Below the pieces are notes generated by a model, which saw only the letters and a program-made list of their open reading frames with translations, had not been told where the DNA came from and did not search any database. Made by a program: the position numbers and the translations under genes. A DNA stretch of 64,000 bases. Source: Flavobacterium branchiarum (GTDB taxonomy: Bacteria > Bacteroidota > Bacteroidia > Flavobacteriales > Flavobacteriaceae). How positions within the stretch are numbered: the first letter of the stretch is position 1; every line of letters begins with the position of its first letter. The stretch spans positions 2,046,001-2,110,000 of the forward strand of contig NZ_JAUFQQ010000003.1 in NCBI RefSeq assembly GCF_030409845.1. The letters run 5' to 3'. This document shows, piece after piece, positions 59,657 to 64,000 of this stretch.

Positions 59657-60358
59657 TTATGTATTGATTCCTTCTAAATTTTTAATCATTTCATTCGCCA
59701 TTGGTGTATTCATACGGCGCAATTCAGCAATCATAAGTTGTTTTTGATCTTCAGGTATTACTGGAATTGGTTTGATGAATTGATCCTGAGGTGCTTCTTT
59801 ATAAAACATAGCATCAGTCCACTCGTTTCTAATTCCATCAATTACGAGATGAATACGATCATTAACACCTCTATTTGCAACCGAATGAATAAAATTAGCA
59901 TCTATATACCAACATTCACCCTCATTCATAATTAAGCGAGTACCATCTAAAATAAACTCAACTTCACTATTTGTTATTATTGGAATATGTAATCGAAAAC
60001 AATTGTCTTCATATCCCAAGCAGTTATCACTGTGCGGTTTCACTTCAGCACCTACAGCCAATTGCAACAAACGTACTGCCGTTTTATCAAACAGAAATCC
60101 ATCTAGAATTTCTTTAAAGTAAGTACAAGAATCCAAAATTTCGGTAGCAACTAACTTCTCGTCTGTATTAGAATAAGCATAAATAGTATCTGACTTTCCG
60201 TTTGGAGACATCAAAGCAATCGAATTCCATTTTCCCGAATAACAATCCGTATTATAATGATCGATCCAATTTTCGTTAATGATTTTCTTTAAATCGTTTT
60301 GTAATTTTTCTACATCAAAAACAATCGGAAACTTTATAGAGCGTACTAATTTATCCAT
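59657..60358 (-). CDS. Aspartyl/asparaginyl beta-hydroxylase-like 2OG oxygenase
   Basis: Protein of 233 residues of the Asp/Asn beta-hydroxylase (LpxO-type cupin) fold. The iron ligands are HSD (about 130) and His in ANFIHSVANRG (about 177); RIHLVIDG supplies the 2-oxoglutarate Arg. It has FRLHIPIITNSEVEF before, and WYIDANF. Such enzymes hydroxylate protein side chains or lipid A acyl chains. The C-terminal extension (about 195-233, PQDQFIKPIPVIPEDQKQL) seems specific to this group. It lies between an HExxH protein gene (four-base gap upstream) and a small lipoprotein gene. Confidence 0.78.
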   Translation of the reverse strand: MDKLVRSIKFPIVFDVEKLQNDLKKIINENWIDHYNTDCYSGKWNSIALMSPNGKSDTIYAYSNTDEKLVATEILDSCTYFKEILDGFLFDKTAVRLLQLAVGAEVKPHSDNCLGYEDNCFRLHIPIITNSEVEFILDGTRLIMNEGECWYIDANFIHSVANRGVNDRIHLVIDGIRNEWTDAMFYKEAPQDQFIKPIPVIPEDQKQLMIAELRRMNTPMANEMIKNLEGINT

Positions 60359-60361
60359 AAT

Positions 60362-60868
60362 TTAATTTCTTAGCCATTTTATCATTACAGGAAATGCTTC
60401 TTTGCCTTCTTTTTCAGCTCGTTCTTTTCCTAAAGTAAGTCCTAACCATTCCAGAAAAGGCAAACCAATATAAACTTCATCATTAAAATTTGAAATTAAC
60501 CAATCAGAATCATTCTTATATCCGTTAGGATGGAATACATATTCTACTGGCAATTCTAAATATTTCAGAGCTGCAAACGACCAAAGAATCGTACCTATTT
60601 CTTCTCCGTCTGTCGGCCAATCACTTGAAATCTTATCTGTACCTACTAATTCCCTGTCAGCAGCTGATGCAACAGCCAAATGCCCTGCTTCATGCAAAAT
60701 ATCTCCGGGATATAATAATTTATCGTAATCAATATAAACACAATTTGGACCTAATGATAAACCTGGCAAAAAAGTATCGCCTAATTCTTTTTCAATAACT
60801 TGGATTCCAATTTCACTTAAGAAAAACAAAATCTTCTCTACTTCTAAACTTTTTTCTTCTACAATCAT
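60362..60868 (-). CDS. HExxH-motif protein, possible metalloprotease
   Basis: Soluble protein of 168 residues containing GDILHEAGHLAVAS (HEAGH about 59-63), a zincin-type metal motif. A later Glu in the DGEEIGT segment could be the third ligand. LFFLSEIGIQVIEKEL and FLPGLSLGPNCVYIDYDKL precede the motif, as in IrrE-like small proteases. I do not recognise a named family. It sits three bases from the beta-hydroxylase-like gene and shares its direction, so the two probably act together. Confidence 0.6.
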   Translation of the reverse strand: MIVEEKSLEVEKILFFLSEIGIQVIEKELGDTFLPGLSLGPNCVYIDYDKLLYPGDILHEAGHLAVASAADRELVGTDKISSDWPTDGEEIGTILWSFAALKYLELPVEYVFHPNGYKNDSDWLISNFNDEVYIGLPFLEWLGLTLGKERAEKEGKEAFPVMIKWLRN

Positions 60869-60908
60869 AGGAACAAGTTTTATTGAAATTAAAATTTTAC
60901 ATTTTACG

Positions 60909-61637
60909 CTATATCAAATCACAATACCAAAATCCATAATCAAAAACATCCGTTGCATTCGAGTCACAAGCGGTATTGCTTGATTCGGTTTTCGGTTTTT
61001 CATATTTTCGATGTACAATTTCTCCAATTTCAAATTGAATTGGCTCAGAAAAAATGGGTCCATCAAAGGTAAAGGTATGAAATTCACCGTTTTCTCCACA
61101 TACATCTACATTATCAGGCAAATCATTAATAAAATCTTGGTCAATTACGCGTCCAACAAAGCTCTTATCAAGAAAACGTTCATTAACACAAACCACAATT
61201 GTTTTAAATCCTAATGAAATAAATTCCTGAATAAGATCTTTGGTTGGTATTTTCCATAACGGAAACACGCCTTCAAAACCTATATCAACCAATTTATCTT
61301 CACGATATTTACGTAAATCATCCAAAAAAATATCCCCGAAAATAGAATAGGTAACGCCTTGACTTTTTAGCTTAGCTAAAGTTTTAGTCATTACATCTTC
61401 ATAGGCTTCCATGGTTGGCATTTCAGGAATTTGCATAATTTCTAAAGGTAATCCAATGCTTTTTGCCTGTTGCTCCAATAATTCAACACGAACACCATGC
61501 ATAGAAACTCGCTGAAACTGCTGGTTTACACTAGTAAGTAAACAACTGATTTCGAATTCGTTTCCTTGTTGTATTTTATATAATGCTAGAGCAGAATCTT
61601 TGCCACTGCTCCAATTAAATAGGGCTATTTTTTTCAA
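60909..61637 (-). CDS. Dph6-like ATP pyrophosphatase (adenine nucleotide alpha hydrolase)
   Basis: Protein of 242 residues of the diphthine-ammonia ligase/MJ0570-like group. The PP-loop NWSSGKDSALALYK lies at the N-terminus (Ser-Ser-Gly-Lys-Asp-Ser replaces SGGKDS), and the C-terminal half has the family's GENGEFHTFTFDGP. Eukaryotic relatives amidate diphthine on EF2, which bacteria lack, so the bacterial role must differ; amidation of another substrate is an open possibility. The gene is 40 bp upstream of the HExxH gene, probably leading that minus-strand unit. Confidence 0.82.
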   Translation of the reverse strand: MKKIALFNWSSGKDSALALYKIQQGNEFEISCLLTSVNQQFQRVSMHGVRVELLEQQAKSIGLPLEIMQIPEMPTMEAYEDVMTKTLAKLKSQGVTYSIFGDIFLDDLRKYREDKLVDIGFEGVFPLWKIPTKDLIQEFISLGFKTIVVCVNERFLDKSFVGRVIDQDFINDLPDNVDVCGENGEFHTFTFDGPIFSEPIQFEIGEIVHRKYEKPKTESSNTACDSNATDVFDYGFWYCDLI

Positions 61638-61687
61638 TGGAATTATTTAAATATTTTCAAAAAGTAAACTTACAAATTTACTTCTAT

Positions 61688-61713
61688 TTGTTCGTTAAAC
61701 CTTTGTAACTTTG
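61688..61713 (+). promoter_or_regulatory. Putative promoter of the M1 peptidase gene
   Basis: A perfect TAACTTTG box at 61706-61713 with a TTG at 61688-61690 (15-base spacing, somewhat short). A divergent perfect TAAATTTG box sits on the minus strand at 61673-61680 and would serve the Dph6-like gene. Confidence 0.5.
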
Positions 61714-61741
61714 AAAACCTTAGTTCCAAATTAAACAAATA

Positions 61742-63805
61742 ATGAAATACTTCCTTTTTTTCTTTACCATTTTCAGCTTTGCACAACAAACCCAATATGT
61801 CGATTTTAAAACCGTTTTAGGAGAAATTAGTATTAATCCGATAGATAGAGCTGTATCAGGAAACGTTACATATGAATTTGAAGTACTTCAATCCATTGAC
61901 ACTATCAAAATAGACGCTCAAAACATGACGTTTACTGATATAAAAATAAATGGAAATATAATTACAGCTAGAAATACAAACAAGCAGTTACAATTGATTT
62001 TTCCATTCCAAAAAGGAAAACATACGTTAACTTTTAGCTATGCAACCCAACCTAAACAAGCTTTGTATTTTATAAATGCAGAAAGCAAAGATGATCTTGA
62101 AATTTGGACACAAGGCCAGGGAAGATATACCAGTAACTGGTTCCCGAGTTTTGATGATGTCAATGAAAAAGTAGTTTTTAATCTAAATATTACGTTTGAC
62201 AAAAATTATACAGTAATCTCAAATGGAGTATTGAAGAATAAAATTGAAAATGGAAATACGTTCATTTGGCAATACCGCATGGAAAACCCTATGAGTTCTT
62301 ACTTGTTAGCACTTGCAATTGGAAAATACGAAGAAAAAAACCTTAAATCTAAATCTCGCATCCCATTAGAATATTACATTGAGAATAATGATATCTCACG
62401 TATTGAACCTACTTATCGCTATTCAAAAGAAATCTTTGATTTTCTAGAAAAAGAAATAGGGGTGAAGTACCCTTGGGAAATATACAGGCAAGCTCCAGTA
62501 CGTGACTTTTTATATGCAGGAATGGAAAACACAACTGCTACTTTATTTTCTACTAGATATGTTGTCGATTCAACAGGCTTTGAAGATAGAAAATATACAA
62601 ATGTTAATGCGCACGAATTAGCACACCATTGGTTTGGAAATTTAATCACTGCCGAAAGTAGTACGCACCATTGGTTACAAGAAGGATTTGCCACCTATTA
62701 TGCACTACTTGCTGAAAAAGAAATTTATGGAGAAGACTATTTTTATTCCAAATTATATGATACAGCACAACAACTAAAATTCGCATCGAGAACAGATACA
62801 ATACCAGTTTTGAATGCTAAAGCAAGTTCACTAACATTTTACGAAAAAGGAGCATGGTCATTATTCGTTTTGCACAATGCGCTAGGTGATAAAGTATTTA
62901 AAAAAGTAATAAAAAATTACTTAAAAAAATACGCTTATAAAACGGTGAATACTGAAGATTTTTTTGAGGAAATAAAAAAGCTATCCAATTATGACCTAAA
63001 AGAATTCTCTAAAGTATGGCTTGAAACAACTGCTTTTAATACACAACAAGCAAATGAATTACTAAATAAAAACAAATCAATACAAACCCGTTTAGAAGTA
63101 GATAAATACAGTAAGAAGACAATTACTGAAAAAGAAGATTTTTTATCAAAAACATTACAATCGGATGTTTATTTTACTGTAAAAAAAGCCATTATAAATC
63201 AAATAAAAAATGAAAAATACGAAGCTAAAAAACAGTTGCTTACATTGGCTTTAAACACAAACAATATACAAATTCGACAAGAAGTAGCTGCAACTTTACA
63301 CAAAATACCTGAAGATTTTAGAATACAATACGAGACATTACTTGATGATAAATCATACCAAACTCAAGAAATAGCGTTATTTTATTTATGGAATAACTTC
63401 CCTTCACATCGCAATGAATATCTAAATAAATCAAAAAACTGGATTGGTTTTAACGACTATAATCTAAGAACATTATGGCTTTCACTGGCATTATCAACTC
63501 CTGATTACACTACAGAACCACAAGTATTAATAAACGAATTAATAGAATATTCATCACCAAAATACGAAGCAACAACTCGCCAAAATGCTTTAGAAAATTT
63601 AATCAATTTTCGTTTGACAAATGATATCGTATTAACTAATCTAGTCAACGCGACAACGCATCATATGTGGCAATTTTCTAAATTCGGAAGAGAAAATATT
63701 AGATTACTATTAAAAAATAGCGAAATGCGTAGTTCATTTGAAAGAATTATACCTAATTTGTCCTCGAATGAACAATTTCAATTAAATCGTTTATTAAAAG
63801 AGTAA
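61742..63805 (+). CDS. M1 family metallopeptidase (aminopeptidase N-like)
   Basis: Exported zinc aminopeptidase of 687 residues: a signal peptide (YFLFFFTIFSFAQQ), N-terminal beta domain, then the substrate-anchoring GMEN motif (AGMENTTATLF, about 260). The zinc motif HELAHHW (about 291-297) has its third ligand Glu in LQEGFATYYA 18 residues later, and a catalytic Tyr is expected in LTFYEKGAW. A helical C-terminal ARM-like domain completes it. It removes N-terminal residues from peptides in the periplasm. Followed 64 bp later by a patatin-like gene. Confidence 0.92.
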   Translation: MKYFLFFFTIFSFAQQTQYVDFKTVLGEISINPIDRAVSGNVTYEFEVLQSIDTIKIDAQNMTFTDIKINGNIITARNTNKQLQLIFPFQKGKHTLTFSYATQPKQALYFINAESKDDLEIWTQGQGRYTSNWFPSFDDVNEKVVFNLNITFDKNYTVISNGVLKNKIENGNTFIWQYRMENPMSSYLLALAIGKYEEKNLKSKSRIPLEYYIENNDISRIEPTYRYSKEIFDFLEKEIGVKYPWEIYRQAPVRDFLYAGMENTTATLFSTRYVVDSTGFEDRKYTNVNAHELAHHWFGNLITAESSTHHWLQEGFATYYALLAEKEIYGEDYFYSKLYDTAQQLKFASRTDTIPVLNAKASSLTFYEKGAWSLFVLHNALGDKVFKKVIKNYLKKYAYKTVNTEDFFEEIKKLSNYDLKEFSKVWLETTAFNTQQANELLNKNKSIQTRLEVDKYSKKTITEKEDFLSKTLQSDVYFTVKKAIINQIKNEKYEAKKQLLTLALNTNNIQIRQEVAATLHKIPEDFRIQYETLLDDKSYQTQEIALFYLWNNFPSHRNEYLNKSKNWIGFNDYNLRTLWLSLALSTPDYTTEPQVLINELIEYSSPKYEATTRQNALENLINFRLTNDIVLTNLVNATTHHMWQFSKFGRENIRLLLKNSEMRSSFERIIPNLSSNEQFQLNRLLKE

Positions 63806-63869
63806 AATTAATAGCGTAGAAAGAAACTTCTCTCTCTCCGCTAAACAAAAATAAAACTTACACTATTAT

Positions 63870-64000
63870 ATGAGAGCATTGGTTATTTCAGGTGGAGGAA
63901 GCAAAGGAGCTTTTGCTGGAGGAGTTGCACAATATTTATTAGAAATAAAAAAATGTCAATATGACCTGTTTTTAGGCACATCAACAGGAAGTTTACTTAT
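63870..64000 (+). CDS. Patatin-like phospholipase (3' partial)
   Basis: The first 43 codons of a gene that leaves the window. ALVISGGGSKGAFAGGVAQY holds the oxyanion glycine loop, and FLGTSTGSLL holds the GxSxG nucleophile elbow (as GTSTG). This identifies a cytoplasmic patatin-family lipid acyl hydrolase. The catalytic Asp lies beyond the edge. Same strand as the M1 peptidase gene and possibly co-transcribed with it. Confidence 0.85.
   Translation, partial: MRALVISGGGSKGAFAGGVAQYLLEIKKCQYDLFLGTSTGSLL

Noticed and set aside
60909..61637. Diphthamide synthesis
   Set aside because: Bacterial elongation factor G has no diphthamide; the family match shows only a PP-loop ATP pyrophosphatase of unknown substrate.
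1..64000. tRNA, rRNA or other standard RNA genes
   Set aside because: I looked for cloverleaf-like ends and TTCGA loops in the spacers and found none; a covariance-model scan would be decisive.

Overview
The window looks like chromosome of a Flavobacterium-type member of the Bacteroidota. The DNA is AT-rich, promoters carry the TAnnTTTG -7 element, lipoproteins have acidic residues just after the lipobox cysteine (the Bacteroidota surface-export signal), and the gene families are typical of the group (TonB-dependent receptors with FecI/FecR pairs, DUF4249, DUF2490, fused E1 alpha/beta ketoacid dehydrogenase, PadR-HAAS pairs, GxxExxY proteins). I saw no rRNA, tRNA, CRISPR array, integrase or complete insertion sequence. 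Both edge genes are cut: an esterase at the left and a patatin-like phospholipase at the right.

Region 1 (1-10.1 kb) centres on a cobalamin riboswitch (about 1735-1935) with a terminator-like expression platform. It precedes a six-gene run: a BtuB-like receptor, a BtuG-like beta-propeller lipoprotein, three tandem paralogous PKD-like lipoproteins with calcium-loop-like motifs, and a DUF4465-like lipoprotein. I read this as one vitamin B12 capture-and-import operon with an enlarged cell-surface lipoprotein set. Region 2 (10.1-11.8 kb) holds an orphan C-terminal piece of a contractile-injection-system tape-measure-type protein, degraded DNA and a divergent LemA-like protein.

Region 3 (12-24.3 kb): an amino-acid permease; an ECF sigma / small ferredoxin-like-fold protein / FecR / STN-containing TonB receptor / DUF4249 locus; and a LytS/LytTR-type two-component system divergent from an outer-membrane DUF2490 protein, a CitMHS citrate transporter and a dicarboxylate/amino-acid symporter. 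A pair of LytTR-like direct repeats lies between the divergent units.

Region 4 (24.4-36.6 kb) is mainly minus strand: hypothetical proteins, Crp/Fnr plus SMR exporter, a PadR-HAAS-serine hydrolase operon with a predicted PadR operator, a transglutaminase-like membrane protein with a leaderless substrate-binding-fold protein, a nucleoside phosphorylase, a SUI1-family factor, a GxxExxY gene boxed in by 25-bp inverted repeats, and a 2OG-Fe(II) oxygenase. Several intergenic spaces here are filled with short degenerate repeats.

Region 5 (36.7-64 kb): fused ketoacid dehydrogenase E1, DUF885 protein, histidine acid phosphatase, pheT, an acetaldehyde/ethanol oxidation cluster (aldehyde dehydrogenase, adhP, DUF779, AraC regulator) with three TTGTGCTA boxes upstream, a bestrophin, a tripartite RND efflux operon, recG, small conserved genes, an Asp/Asn beta-hydroxylase-like gene next to an HExxH protein, a Dph6-like ATP pyrophosphatase and an M1 aminopeptidase.

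All calls come from reading the sequence and from remembered family features. No database search was run, and residue positions are approximate.
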